From the NCBI RefSeq assembly GCF_033958435.1, contig NC_134150.1, positions 36,885,501-36,949,500 of the forward strand: 64,000 nt of DNA, in the 5' to 3' direction. A program made the position numbers and the translations under genes. Source of the DNA: Carettochelys insculpta (Eukaryota; Chordata; Testudines; Carettochelyidae). Below the pieces are notes generated by a model. The model saw only the letters and a list, made by a program, of their open reading frames with translations, was not told the DNA's origin and searched no databases. This document shows, in pieces, positions 22,877 through 35,035 of the stretch (positions are counted from its first letter, which is position 1; every line of letters starts with the position of its first letter).

Positions 22877-23732
22877 AAAGTATTTCTGGGGAACACCAGA
22901 TTTCATGGTCCATGATGAATTTTTCATGGCCATGAATGTGTAGCATTGGTTTACACGATATAGAAAATAATAAAATTTACATTACACCTAAGATCATAAG
23001 TGTTTGGCTAGTATCTGCTCTGGATAGCCTTCAAAAATTTTACACAATGGCATGTCAACTATGAAAAATAATTTTATTAAGGGGCATACAATTATTTCTA
23101 TAGCAAAAGAGATAGAAAAACTAAATAACAGATCAAATTGTCAAGAATGATCCTATGTAAATTGACATGTATTAAGGTATTTAGGTTGACAAAATAACAG
23201 CAAATTTCAAGCTCCATAATAAGTTGATTGGCAATTTAGCTCTCTGGAGAAAAACAATCCTTTTCCCATTTTATTGGGTTAGAAGACAATATATATGTGT
23301 AACCCTTTTGTGGCAGTCTCAGTATGGCCTGCATAAGAAGATCAATTTTACTTTATTACAAATCCCTCACTGCAATAAATAATTCACTTGCAATTTTGAT
23401 TTATGGAGTCATACCTGAGGTGGAAAGAGAACCCAGTAATGTCATATTGATAAAGTATTTGGGGATGTGTTAACTCTGGAGTAATTTTGTATGCCAGAAA
23501 TCAGAAAGCTGAGATGTAATGTAAGATTTGGATGGTTCTTTACTGAGTATACCTAGGAAATGCTTTCCAGCTGGTAAAAGACATAACTTGTAACTGTCCT
23601 TACTATTTATTAGCTATATTTTGATACTGCCTATAGGCCCTAGTCAAGAAGATGAGTCTTCCATTAAGATACGGGTTGCTCAACCATGTATGAAGACTGT
23701 CTGTCTTGTCTGTTAAGATCTTAGGGGTAAGA
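22877..23732. other. Unrecognised non-coding DNA
   Basis: AT-rich; no gene, repeat or tandem structure recognised. Confidence 0.55.
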
Positions 23733-23885
23733 GTAAATGTTATTATTCTTCCCTTACAGAGCTTAAGCACAAACATTATGTCTTGCCTAAGGTTACACAG
23801 AAGAACCAGGAACTGAACTCAGATCTTGGGACTGTCAATACAGTACCTTAACCAGAACATCATCCATTTCTCCCTCTATGTCCTT
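23733..23885 (-). repeat. MIR-type SINE fragment
   Basis: In the plus direction the order is 'ttcccttacag', 'gtcttgcctaaggttacacag', 'ggaactgaactcagatctt', matching the reverse-complement order of a MIR consensus (tgacttgcccaaggtcacacagc, then ...aacccaggtct). Highly diverged. MIR is an ancient tRNA-derived CORE-SINE shared across amniotes, so it gives no lineage resolution. Confidence 0.65.
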
Positions 23886-25067
23886 GTGGTTATTTATAAC
23901 GTTATCCAGTTTGAATATATCTCTGTCTAAGCTGAAGAGCAATGCAGAACTGAACTACATTCAGAGCACTTCATGACAAGTTTACTCATGGAAACAGATC
24001 ATGGCCACTAGTGGTAAAATAGTGGCCCCACTGAAGTCAATGAATTTACTGTTGACCTCAAGATTTGATTGTAGGTCCATACAATAATGCAGTGTATATT
24101 AGCTAATGGTTGAAAGGATGAGGGCAGTCAGTTGCTATAAAAACAAACTTTGAGGAATACTGTGAGAGATTACTGATCAATGCCATATAAAACCTCTATT
24201 GTGACCTCAACAGGGCAACAGTCTATGTATGAAATGTTCTGAACATCGATGACATTCTAGCACAAATGACACAGTAGAAAGATAGTATTGGAGCTATAGT
24301 AGAGGAATAAAGAGTACCTAATGGAATACAATGGAGAGAAACATTAGTGAAGAGGTGCAAACACTTACAATACGCTCTCTAGATGAGAGGTACACTAGCA
24401 ACACAGAGGCACATAAAAGGATCTCTTCAGCTATTTGGATAAAGGATCAAGAGTTCTTCACAGGGGTGGGCTCAGTATTTGAATACACCCACCCAAAACC
24501 AATGTAAAATAACTGAGGGTCATCATTATTGAAGAATGAGAGAGAAAGAGACTAGTGAAGGTTTCCATTAGACAATCTGTAGACCCTGAAAAAAACTGCA
24601 TCGATGACAAGAGAACTACTGCTGGACTCACTCTATGAGAGATATGTAGTAATCTAAAGTTCAAGGCCTGCCCAGGGGAAAGAGATATGGGCCAAATCCA
24701 AAGACACAGTTGTTCCCAAAGTCAATGGAAAGATTCCCGTTGACCTGGATAGGCTTTGACCCATAAAAACTATATTCATGGCACTATTCCAAGTGCATCT
24801 TTCCTCTGTTTTCACTGTCTTTACTAGGCTGATTTGTAGTAGATTGACATTTATTAAAGTATTCTCTAAACCCTCATTGGACCCTTGCAAAGCTGAAACA
24901 CGTCTCCTTCTAGATGTGCAGCCTGACATCTCTGCTTTGTCTGACACCTGGATGGTTCCTTCACTACAAAATGATTTATAGGATGTCTAATAAATCATTA
25001 CCAATTCACGCCCTTCACTCACAACTGACATATGAGGAGCAGCCCATACTTTGGGTTTGTGGACTCA
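23886..25067. other. Non-coding, with short repeat scraps
   Basis: No gene. 24689-24762 is a small self-complementary repeat (GGGCCAAATCCAAAG / AGGCTTTGACCC arms). At about 24885-24960 the plus strand encodes LLLDVQPDISALSDTWM, which resembles the 'D...LTETW' endonuclease block of non-LTR elements; too short to classify. Confidence 0.4.
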
Positions 25068-25355
25068 GGGCATATCTACACTCCAAAATACCCAACGACC
25101 AAACCACATGGCAGCAAGTCTCAGATCTTAGTCAACTGATTCAGCCTCATTTGACAAGGTTAAAATTAGCAGTATAGCATTCCTGCTGGAGCTGGAAAGT
25201 CTCAGAACCTGGGATCTTGCCTGAGTGGAAAACTCCAACTCAGATATTTTTACCTCCATAGCATGAGCCCCACAGGGCTGAGTCAGTTGACCAAGGCTCC
25301 AAGACTCATTGCTGGCAGAGTTGTTTCTTGTTGTTTTTTCCACTGTCAATGTGCC
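25068..25355. mobile_element. Probable MITE with degraded ends
   Basis: The left end GGGCATATCTACACTC and right end CACTGTCAATGTGCC are loosely inverted. The size (288 bp) and end style fit the GTCTACAC-ended MITEs in this window. No clear target duplication; the interior is not shared with another copy here. Confidence 0.45.
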
Positions 25356-26519
25356 TTCTGTGGCTTTCTTAGACATTGGCAGCTTCTGATATGACTATAA
25401 TGAGTCATGGTTTAAGCAGGTCCACAGGGGCTGTCTTCACAAAAAGTGAGGAGACAATCTATGCTGCTATCTGTGGAATGTGAGTGAAGGCAACTGATGG
25501 CAGTTACTAAGAAAATCACTTGAGAGAAATTGGTTCTTTTTCCTTAAAACCTATTTTTCACTTTTCACATAGAGCTCAGTCATGCATTTATCGAACCCCA
25601 AATTGTCTTCTCTTCCTCCTGAAAGCCAGGAAAGCTAATGAATAACCTCTGTTAACATGGCTATATCCACCTGGGTTTTAATTGAAATGCAACTCCCACA
25701 GCATCTCATTATTTTGTTGACTGTTGAGTTAGTTTAATTTACCATAGGGGTATTTTTTTGAACCTGCTTCACACATTTACTCCATTAAACATGTACAGAT
25801 TATCTTATTCCCACTCAATTAAATTAAACAACTGTGAAATGGGAAGTTTCATTATATCAGCAATATAATCGTCTAAAATGCGACTGGAGTGTACTAGCAA
25901 ACAAGGCCTGGTCCAGGGAAACACATTCTCTGATTAAATTATAAAAGACAGCCTGTTGAAATCAGGACTCTTACCTTTTCTGGTGGGCTTTGAAACCGGA
26001 TTTTAATATAGGTGATTCTGCTTCTAGGTTATTCCTGACTAAGGCTGGGTATTAAACAGTAGGGCCAACCTCAGCTGGTGAACTTCTACTTGGTTTCATG
26101 TTTTTTGCCCTACACCAAGATTTGGAAATGTACCCAAAATTCAAATCAGGACTCATGAGCACCACAAAAAGGCTTCCTTACTTCATCCCTTAGGTTTCAC
26201 TTGAACCTCAGCATAACTTCATGACTTTAGTGAATCCACTGATGCCAGGGCAAATCTGGGTTGACTCACCTGGTTATGAGTATCAGTAGGAAAGCCTTAC
26301 ACAGATCTACTCCTGGCATTTGGGGCAGTGGTGGAGAATGTAGCTTTCAGTGGCAATTGACATTTCTATGATCAATTTGCTGTGTGACAGGCAGATGCTC
26401 TACTCCTTACTCACACTGAATACTAGCAGATGTTCCCTGCGTTACTTGGGTCCTTAACTGAAGTATTTTAATTAGAAGGAAAATCTACATGCTTTATTTA
26501 AATCATGGCTTTGTGCTTT
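25356..26519. other. Unrecognised non-coding DNA
   Basis: No gene or repeat recognised. Confidence 0.5.
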
Positions 26520-27350
26520 ATTTACATAGCAGGGCTCAGGGCAAAGGTGGTGGGTGGAGGAAGCAGGGCAGGAGGTGGGTGGGGGCTCAACACGAAGTGA
26601 AAGGTGCAGGAGTCAGGGAAATGGATGGGGGCTCAGGGCAGGGAGTGGAGGATGCAGGAGTCAGGGCAGGAGGTTGGTTATGGGATGCTCAGGGTAGGGG
26701 ATTAGATGTGTTGGTGGTTGTGGCCAGGGGCTGAGGGTGCAGGAGTGAATGCAGAGGCTGGGAGAGTTGGGGCAGAATGAGATCAGGGGTGGAGGGAGCA
26801 GAATTGAGGGTACAGCATGGGGGAGATGATAGGGGTGGAGGGAGCAGAGTTGGACATGTGATGGGACTTGGGACAGGGGGCCCTGGGCATGGGGATGAGA
26901 GGTATAGGGGGCTTATAAGGGCAGTCCTGTGGGGGCAAGTCCATGGCTCACCCCCGCTTTTCTCTGGGTGAAAGGTTAGGCCATGACTGCCAACAGCCCT
27001 GCCTGTCCTCAGGGTGGTGGAGGGGAGTTATTTGGGCTGTGGCTCCCAGCCCTGTCCCCACTGCCTGTCCTGGGGCTGAGGGGCTTGGTCAGGCCATGAC
27101 TCCCAGTCATCCCACCTGTCCTCATGGGGGGAGGCTGAGTCAGGCCACAGGTCCTGGTCCCTAGTTCCCAGGATGGCCTAAACTGGGGGGAGCAGGGATG
27201 CTGAGCTGAAACACTGGGCTCAGCCCCAGCATAATCTGGTGGGTGGGGCTCGAGCCAGAGCCAAAACTTGAAGCTAGTGGAGGCAGAGATTCTGGATCCA
27301 ACATGGGGGTGGGGTGATATAGTCCTGGGTGCCAGGGGGACAAGCTGAGG
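26520..27350. repeat. G-rich purine-biased low-complexity tract
   Basis: Degenerate units of the type GGGGCTCAGGGCAGG / GGTGCAGGAGTCAGGG recur irregularly from about 26525 to 26900, then a related GC-rich section with two 'ccatgactsccarycatcc' type units follows. Strand asymmetry (G over C on the plus strand) is strong in the first half. Few stop codons arise in such sequence, which explains the long open frames on both strands. Confidence 0.65.
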
Positions 27351-27800
27351 TTCATGGCCCCAGTGTTTGGAGAGAGTGATAGTCCTGGGGGATGGGTGGA
27401 ACAGGGGGTGGAGTGCTGGTGCCTTGGGCTGGAGGTCCCTTACCTGTCTGGTGGCCAGCAGTGTGGAGACCCCTGTGTCCCCATGGCCACTGTGTTCCTG
27501 CTGTGTCTGCCTCCAGTGGTCACTCTGCAGAATCGCTCTGCCCTGCAGTTGCTGCCTGCCGTGGTGAGTCTGAAGTATGTTGCCCCTCCTCTTGGTGCCC
27601 CTCCCTTTCCATGTCCTGGAAAAGCCTGGGATTTCAGTCACTTCCCACTTTCCAGACACAGCCAGACCCTGGCCTTGGTTTAAGTTAGTGTAAGAGGAAT
27701 CTGCAAACCAAATTTCACAGTCGTAGCTCTTGCAGTTTAAAAGGAGTCCTTGAACAAACATAGTGCAGACAGATAGATACATGGTCTAAAATATATAGAG
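27351..27800. repeat. GC-rich region ending in a possible repeat tail
   Basis: Continues GC-rich to about 27640. Then 'gaggaatctgcaaaccaaatttcac' and 'ccttgaacaaacata' and GACAGATAGATA follow, which resembles the end of a repeat I recall from sauropsid sequence, class unknown. No gene supported. Confidence 0.35.
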
Positions 27801-28265
27801 AGTGCCTTAATTTGCAAGTAGCCCCATTAATTGTAAGGAAATAACCCATAATATGACTGATCATTTGTACTGTAGTACTATGGTTGACACTGGCCAGGTT
27901 AAAAAAACCCATTGTTCACCATCATCTCCTGAACATGACTGGAAACTGGGGGTGGTGGGATCAGGGAGGGAATGGTGGACTTTATTGGTCTGAAGAAAAA
28001 AAGTTGTTCTGCAGTTGTCAATGTCATTCACGCAGCAGTTGCTGTCAGATTATTTGAGCTTCTTTCTAGCTGACTTGCATTGCCTAGTTAGTTTGCAGCT
28101 GTTGATTTGAGACCTTCTGGATTTAATTGTATTCCTGGGTGGCTGCAATTCATTGATTAGAAATAGCATAAGCAATGATGTTCACTAAATGTATCAAACA
28201 GGATTTTGCTATCCAGTGGAGGGAAAGGTCTATGATAATGCTAGAGCCAAGTGAAAAATATATGG
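27801..28265. other. Unrecognised non-coding DNA
   Basis: No gene or repeat recognised. Confidence 0.5.
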
Positions 28266-28565
28266 CAGTGGTTCCCTACCTTTTCACGAGTGTGGACCCC
28301 CCCCAGCCATTCGCGGACCCCCATTAAAGCCAATTCTAGCCACTGTGTACACTTCATTACATGAAAAAGGAAACCACAGTGTAGATTTCTGCACAGCAAT
28401 TAATAAATCTATCGGAAGAGATTTAATTTAAAAAATAATAATTGATTTCAACTTTGCCATGTATTGAAAACTTACTTTCTAGGATCATTTTTAATTTTTC
28501 CACGGACCCCTTGCAATACCTTTGCAGGACCCCGGGATCTGTGGACCCTAGGTCAGGAACTACTG
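28266..28565. mobile_element. hAT-type MITE
   Basis: The left end CAGTGGTTCCCTACC and right end GGTCAGGAACTACTG match at 12 of 15 inverted positions. Subterminal GTGGACCCCCC on the left and CCACGGACCCC / TGTGGACCC on the right echo each other. The flanking 8-mers share 4 of 8 bases, so the duplication has decayed. AT-rich core, non-coding. Confidence 0.7.
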
Positions 28566-29844
28566 GGATGGGGTTCAAACAGTCATTACTATCTGTCTAA
28601 TATCCCTCAGTAAACCTTGCACACTATAGTCACACAGGCAGTCCCACTCAGAGCAAGGGACCAGCTGCATGAGTAAAATAAGGGTAATTTGGCACTAAAG
28701 TTAGACTCCCAGTGCACAGCTTTAAATGGCCTTTGCCCAACAAGGGTGACAGAATGGCCAAGTGCTTGGTTGAGCATGGCCAGGGGATTGACAAAGTCTC
28801 AGAAGAGCAGGTCCGGCTCTGCCTGCCTTCAGATCACCTCCTGACACTAATGCAGGAGGAAGATGGATCATTTCCTTTCAGACCATGTCTCCAGATGCAT
28901 CCTCACTCCCTCAGGTGTGAACGCACATTTGTCTTGTGCCCTTACTTCATAGTCATCCTGCCTCCGTTCTGCTGCGTTTCGGGTCAGGTATAGCAATGGG
29001 CTTCTGGAAGAAGATTTGTCCCTAGGTAGTGGCTACAACAATCCTCTGTGACTTAATACACTAGTTTAATTTACTGCCAATCCAAAAAAATTATACAGCC
29101 TTGGCAGATGTTCCTTAGCCTGTGATGAACCCGGAGCCTACCTGGGAGCAGATAATTAGGAATCTAAATTAGGATTTTATATCTGGCAGTTTAGTTTTAC
29201 TCTGGGGTGATGGTGTCTGTGCCAGGGGAGCGAAGGAGTCAGGCCTTGTGAGGCAGCTAACAGAAAATCCTGCCACTGATTTTTTTTTTAACCCCTATGG
29301 ATTGTGCTGAAAACCTCAAACCTCCTTCATTTCTCTCTCTGTTACAATGGCCAATGCTTATTGTTAAAAAAGTCAGCAGCTGTCAATGTTTACAGCATCG
29401 TGAGCCCTCTGATTTCTGCTCCTGAATGGTTAAGACATGTGCCCATCCTATCGTTCATTTCAGCCAGGCTGGCCAGCTTGTTTATATAACCTATCTGTTA
29501 TGGGAGTCTTTAAAACTATCAGGCTGTTTGTGTCAGGCACTGCCGTTTGCCATGTGTTTGTACAGCACATGATACAGTAAGGGCCAGATCTGATCGTTCT
29601 CCAGGTGCTACTGCAGTAGATATGTTAAACAATCATCATATTTGCAACACAGTGTTATCTGAATGGGGTGTAATTTTTCCCTGAAGGTAGAAGGGGTCAT
29701 CAGTGCAACAGTACAGATACCAGTGCATGGGAGCCACTACAAAATGTAGGTATTTGCTCCAAGTATTTAAAAAGACACAAACAGCCCTTTTTTTATTTTC
29801 CCTTGTACGTAGAAGGCAATGTTTACATTAACAGCATTAAGCCA
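28566..29844. other. Non-repeat DNA, possible conserved non-coding element at 29030-29580
   Basis: No gene. The 29030-29580 segment has balanced composition, no repeat match and no stop-free frame, as regulatory conserved DNA often does. This is a guess; alignment would decide. Confidence 0.3.
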
Positions 29845-29870
29845 TTGTGTGTGTGTGTGTGTGTGTGTGT
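29845..29870. repeat. (GT)n microsatellite
   Basis: An uninterrupted TG/GT run of about 26 bases. Confidence 0.95.
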
Positions 29871-29884
29871 AAATTTCTCTCAAA

Positions 29885-30250
29885 GGCCACGTCTACATGT
29901 GTGGCTTCTCCCAACCAAATTGGGCTTTTTTGTCAACAAAACCCATGGGGCATCTACATGGCTAAAGCGCTCCATTGGGAGTTTGCCAAAAAAACCCAGC
30001 TGGTAGCCGGCAAGGTTATACCTCTCCCTGATCAGGTATAGTGCCTCTGTTGACAGTATTCTGTTGACAGGGTGCCTGTGTAGACACTTCTGTTGACAGA
30101 GCAGCCGGGACATGTGGCCACTCTCTGTTGAGAGTGGATCGCTGTTCTAATCCACTTGGGTGTAGACGTGACCTGTCAATAGAGGTGCTGCCAGGAAATC
30201 TCCTCTGACAGTGACATCTGTCGACAGAGGCTTTCCTCATGGACATGGCC
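29885..30250. mobile_element. Palindromic MITE (GTCGACAG-rich family)
   Basis: Starts GGCCACGTCTACATG and ends CATGGACATGGCC, with AAA on both sides. It shares CAAAACCCATGGGGCATC and multiple CTGTTGACAG motifs with 20522-20946. Non-autonomous. Confidence 0.7.
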
Positions 30251-32039
30251 AAAGTGCCCCTTTTTGCACAATGCACCATATTATCACAGATAACCAGAGA
30301 GAATCCATACTGATATCCATGCATGCAAAAATACATTGGTGCGGTGAGTGTGGGCCACGAGATGCCTGAAAATTAAATATTAATGTTCAAGCTTTGGTTT
30401 TAATTGCCCTATTGTCATCTTATCTGGCATTCCTTGCATGCCTATTTCATTGATTTGATTGGCATCTGTGGGTTCTGAGGGGAGCACAAGGATGAAGCCA
30501 GTCACTAGTGGCCCATCTGATTTAGGAGAAATGGATAGCCAAAGGGAAGTAGCAAGTCTTGTTTTAAATCAGGGAATGTTTAAAGGGCTTTTCCTACATG
30601 GAAGACAAAGCTAGAACCACAACTTGAGCTTATTGTAATAGACAATATTATCAAAATCAGCAGAGCTATGACGATTCATACCAGCTGAGGATCTGTCTCC
30701 AATCACTCCAAATGAAAAACTGGAGCAGCTTGACTCCCATTAGAATGCCCTCTAAATGATCTCATTCGCCCTCCCAAATCCTCATATTGTTCCTGCGCAC
30801 AGAGGCATAGTAACTGGGGACAGGAGTCAGTTATGTTTCTTGGCAGCAAGAAGTTTTTTTCTTGGCTGAAAGGCTAAGATTAACTCTGGGATCAGGTCCC
30901 CACAGGGCAAAGGCAGATAGGTCCCCAAAGAAAAGGTCATCTACTACTTCAGCAACAGCACCTGAATGTAATTCAACTCTTTCCATGATATACACCATCT
31001 TGGACTTTCACCAAAGGAAGTGTAATCTGTTAATAGCTGATTAATTTCTTTTTAATCAAAACATTTTAGCTTTGGCATCAGATTCACTAAAGATTAATGG
31101 TTCCAATGAATTTCTCTTTCCTATTTATAACCCAATGATTTCTCCACTAACGGTTACTGAGGCATCAGAGATTTACTTTTGAACATTGATGGAGCCCTGA
31201 ATTTTCCACAAACTGACTATTTCTCCATATTTAAAGGGACACTGATGGTGACTTATAGGCCTAGAAAAATTTAGATGTCATGGAGAGTCTTAAAAGGAAG
31301 AATGGGGGACTTTTACGTATCAGGGTAGGCCAGGCCTGGAAGGGAAGCTGTTTGAATCTGCACCACTTGATTCAATAGGAATTTTACCATCACCTTTGGT
31401 AAGAGCAAGATAAGGCCCTCAGACAGGTTTGACGTGACCATTGTATTTACCGAGTTGTGCCGCAGAACACCAGGAATTACTTCTGGTAGCCTAGCAACCA
31501 CAGAAACGTAGTAGTGTCCCCATGACATGCTACCTACAAGATCTGAACAGCTCAGTCATCAGAACCATTTCATAAGCACAGAGCTACAACAACAGGAAGG
31601 ACAAAATACTTTTTTTCCCATTTTTATTCACGTCTCTACAGTCATTGATCTGGGATGTCTCATGATGAATTTAACTCAATGAAAAGCTATATTGGAGCTC
31701 ATTGAATGCAAAAGCTTTGAAATATTCGTTTTTTGTAGAATATGTACCTTCTCACACCCTCTTTAAAAATCTGTACTTCTGTTCAGCAAACTACCGACAG
31801 CCTTGCCTGGTAAGAAAGGGAAGGCTTTTTTCTGTTTCCCCAAAAGAATATCGACAAAGGATTTGTGGGACAAACAGCTATATTTGTAGGCCTCTCCAGC
31901 ATATAACCATAACTTACTTACTCGGTTTCACTAATGAGAGCAAGGGAGAAGGGTGATGGCAGCTAACAAAAAGCAGGAAACAATACCTCCTGGACGTGTC
32001 TAAGAAGCTCAGATCCTATGGTGGCTGTGCCAATATAAG
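30251..32039. other. Unrecognised non-coding DNA
   Basis: No gene or recognised repeat. Frames of 60-84 codons show no motif. Confidence 0.5.
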
Positions 32040-32130
32040 TAAATATTAATATTTTATATTATTATTTGTAGTTCAGTCCTCTTAGGGGCACCTACTGTGC
32101 CAGGTGCTGTACAAACACACAGATGGCAAA
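32040..32130 (+). repeat. Interspersed-repeat tail fragment
   Basis: 'attattatttgtag', 'ggggcacctactgtgccagg' and 'gctgtacaaacacacag' resemble a dispersed sauropsid repeat. 34880-35035 carries the same parts in the opposite orientation ('ctgttcagcgcctagcacattgggg'). Confidence 0.5.
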
Positions 32131-32669
32131 GGAATTTCTATTCGGTGCTGGTTTGGATTAGGAAGAGGGAACCTGGTCCAGATATAAGAATCCCAGCCAA
32201 CTTTCATCCATAAATTGAAAGGAATGCATTTTTCCTATTGTTATCTGACAACTATGCTGTTCTCTTCTCCCCCTTTACCTAATTCTTTTCTGTTTTCCAT
32301 ATCTTTGCACCTTTGGGCCCCAGCTGAGATCAGGGAAGACATACCAGCTTCCTAGGAGAACTAGTGCTACTGCCTGATTACTGAACCCATCACCACAGTA
32401 TCTGAATACTTTCATGCAGTTCACCTGGCCCATCCCAGCAAGCATGGGAAATCTCAGAAGAACATTCACTCTGAGCTTTCCAGCCTAGCCTGGCAGACCA
32501 AAAGGTTCAGATAATCATCTCACCCCTCTGGGGCCTTCTGAAAGTTATATAAGCCCAGCAAAAGCTTGGGGTTTTGGGGGGGTGGTGTCCGCCATTAGTC
32601 TGACCAGGCTTCAGACAGAGTCCTTGTATTGCATTTTCTTTGTTGTGCACATGACAATAGCCAACAGAG
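32131..32669. other. Unrecognised non-coding DNA
   Basis: No gene or repeat recognised. Confidence 0.5.
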
Positions 32670-32672
32670 TAA

Positions 32673-32960
32673 GACCAGTTCTACACTAGGAAAAAAAGCC
32701 AATTGCAGATACACAATTCTAACTATGGCAATTGAGTATCTGGAATCGACTTATCTGAAATAAACTTACCTGGACATCCTAACTGAGGAGGGTCAATGGG
32801 AGAGTTTCTCCTGTCAACGTCCCTTACTCTTCATGATAGCAAAGAGTACAGGGGTCAACAGTCGAAAGGTTGATTTCAAGTCCCTACCAGAAGCATGAAA
32901 TCGAACCCTGGAAGATTGACCCTGAGTGGGTCAATCTTCCAGGTAATATAAACATGGCTT
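32673..32960. mobile_element. MITE, TAA target duplication
   Basis: The left end GACCAGTTCTACACTAGG and right end TAATATAAACATGGCTT are diverged inverted repeats. TAA lies outside both ends (32670-32672 and 32961-32963). The interior 'caattctaactatggcaattg', 'cttactcttcatgatagc' and 'agagtacaggggtcaac' is shared with 11315-11558 and, inverted, with 62917-63187. Confidence 0.7.
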
Positions 32961-32963
32961 TAA

Positions 32964-34071
32964 GAGGACTGTACTTGGCTGCCATGCCACTGATGCTCTG
33001 ATGTGCCTATTTTCAGCCTCTGTTTGTGTGATCTTCTCAACGTGATCTATAAATGAGATGTGACACTGGGGAAGACATTTGAATGAATCGGAGGGCACCC
33101 GGCGAATTATTGAAAGAACACAAGGGCTGGCATTTCACTGCAAAAGGCTGCGCAATGTTAATTTCCTAGAAACAGATCCAACCTTTGCACCCAGCAGCTC
33201 TGCACTGCAGGCAGCACAGCTGTCTGCTGTGTGAAAGACCTGGGTTTGGGCAGGAGCTGGCTCTCCCGCTTGCACAGTCTGCAGGCTGCCAAGGGGCTGA
33301 GGCTCAGCTTGATGCAGGCAGAGTTTTGAGAATAACAACATCTGACATATCATCCAATAAACCCAACCCCACCCCCTCCTCTTACAACAAGGGTTCAGTT
33401 GCTACACTCAGCATGGATCTGCCTTATGTATGTCCCATGATGGGTTTGGTACTAACGCTTTGTGAGCTGAACCACTCCAAACAGCCAACTGCCTAAAGCA
33501 GCAAACTGGGGAACATTGACAGCCCCGCGTCATTTGCTGTCAGCCCCATGTCATTTGCTGTCAGCATGACCTATAAATCCTATTAGCAGAATACTAATAG
33601 CTCATTCTATTATCCCGAGTTATTTGGTGGTGTAGGCAAAAGTGATCCTTACAAAGTCTCATGTTGCATCGCAAGCAAAGGAGAATTTGATGGCACTGTT
33701 GAGATATTGCCTATGGAAAAGGCCAATTGAAACAACACAGTGCCACAAATCTCCTCCCCACCTACTCTGAAAGGAGGTGCTGAACAAGGCTTCAAGGGGT
33801 GTCATTGCCCAGGACAAAAGGTCACATGCGCCATCACACTGACATCATGAGGACAAAGTGGAACGTTACTGGAGATGCAGCATTGCTGGGCAAACCAACA
33901 GCAGTGAGTTACTTTGTCTGGACCCGTGGCCCTTAGAGCCTTTGGGCCTGATGTTCTAATATCAGTTTGTATGGAAGGCTTAGTTCATATAAACATTCTA
34001 TGGGCCAATATCTCAGCAAGGAAGCAGCCATGGGGTTGTTGCCTGCCTCAGGCCTTGCTTAGCTGCATCTA
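32964..34071. other. Non-repeat DNA, possible conserved element at 33000-33330
   Basis: No gene. The 33000-33330 part is balanced in composition and unrelated to any repeat in the window. Low-confidence candidate for conserved non-coding DNA. Confidence 0.3.
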
Positions 34072-34381
34072 CACATTGAACCTCTCTAATCCAGTAGCCT
34101 CATGACCTGACTGGTGCCAGATGAGAGAATTTGCTGGACCACAGAAGGTCAATATTGTTTAGCACATTGTTACTGGGCTCTTAGTGGACATTTAGGGGTA
34201 AATTACCGCTAACTAACACCACAGAACATCAAGATCCAGGACTGGTGGCTGTAAACAAACTTAACAGGACCATGGGAAACTTGGCCATGGCCATGAAAAG
34301 TGGTCATCCAGCAAACTAAAATCATGCTGGTTTGTGGATGTAGCTAGATGAGAGAGTTCCAGTTTAGATAGGTTCAACCTG
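34072..34381 (-). mobile_element. Mariner-type MITE, TA target duplication
   Basis: Starts CACATTGAACCTCTCTAA and ends ATAGGTTCAACCTG, with TA on both sides. It is the opposite orientation of 15797-16119 and the uninterrupted counterpart of 9322-10161. Non-coding. Confidence 0.75.
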
Positions 34382-34680
34382 TAGTACTCTGCCAGAAAGT
34401 GCTTAAATCACCTTAGCTGGGCTGTTCGGGGTGGTGCCTCCTGGTACATCAGTTTAGCAGGGCAGGACGGGGTAGGAGTTATTGAGACACGGCACATGAA
34501 CTCAGGAGATGTGCCCCAGACTACCAGTTTGACTTTGGGCAAAATATCTAGGCTCAGATCCTGAAAGGTGCCTAATTCTCCTTGAAATATGTGGAAGATA
34601 GGCCCCTAATTCGTTTGAGGACATGGGTCTTAGTGTCTTTGTTCCTTACTTTTTCATCTTAAAAAATTGGGAATAATAAT
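34382..34680. other. Unrecognised non-coding DNA
   Basis: No gene or repeat recognised. Confidence 0.5.
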
Positions 34681-34865
34681 CAATGTTCCCCCTAATTTTT
34701 CCATCCCTGTGTGGAATTCATTTTGTTAGGTGCCCAAGGCACATACAGATGCACATCCTCAGTAGAAAATTATGATGCTGGCTGTGGGCACTCTATTAAT
34801 CAGCTGGGCGACATCTGAACCGCTCCTGGGTGGTCACCCAGGTGCTCAGCTTACAGGAAACACTG
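34681..34865. mobile_element. hAT-type MITE with near-perfect 8-bp duplication
   Basis: Starts CAATGTTCCCCCTAATTT and ends AGCTTACAGGAAACACTG. The 8 bases outside are ATAATAAT (left) and ATAATACT (right), 7 of 8 identical. The copy at 54519-54716 is the same family in the opposite orientation ('aacaaaatttgttctgc' and 'tggatggaaaaa' versus 'tttttccatcc' and 'gaattcattttgtt' here). Confidence 0.75.
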
Positions 34866-34879
34866 ATAATACTGTTTCC

Positions 34880-35035
34880 ATTCTGCTCCCATCCCTGCCC
34901 TATTTAGAATGTTTGCTCTTTGCATTTGGCAGGGCAGTGTCTTGCATGGGCCTGTTCAGCGCCTAGCACATTGGGGTTCTAATCTTATTGAGGGCCTGTA
35001 GATGTCATTGTAATGCAAACTATCAGCAATATCAT
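34880..35035 (-). repeat. Interspersed-repeat tail fragment
   Basis: Same family as 32040-32130, inverted: 'cctgttcagcgcctagcacattggggttct' region followed by 'attgtaatgcaaac'. A possible further scrap lies at about 42678-42760. Confidence 0.5.

Noticed and set aside
27009..27782. 257-codon minus-strand open frame as a gene
   Set aside because: Pro/Ser/Gly-rich low-complexity composition in a GC-rich tract with overlapping long frames on the plus strand; no domain, splice context or conservation evidence.
29845..29870. GT run as Z-DNA regulatory element
   Set aside because: Alternating purine-pyrimidine runs can form Z-DNA, but nothing else here points to regulation; kept as a microsatellite.
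34072..34381. Promoter or exon reading of the CTCTCTAATCC motifs
   Set aside because: They are terminal inverted repeats of a dispersed MITE family.
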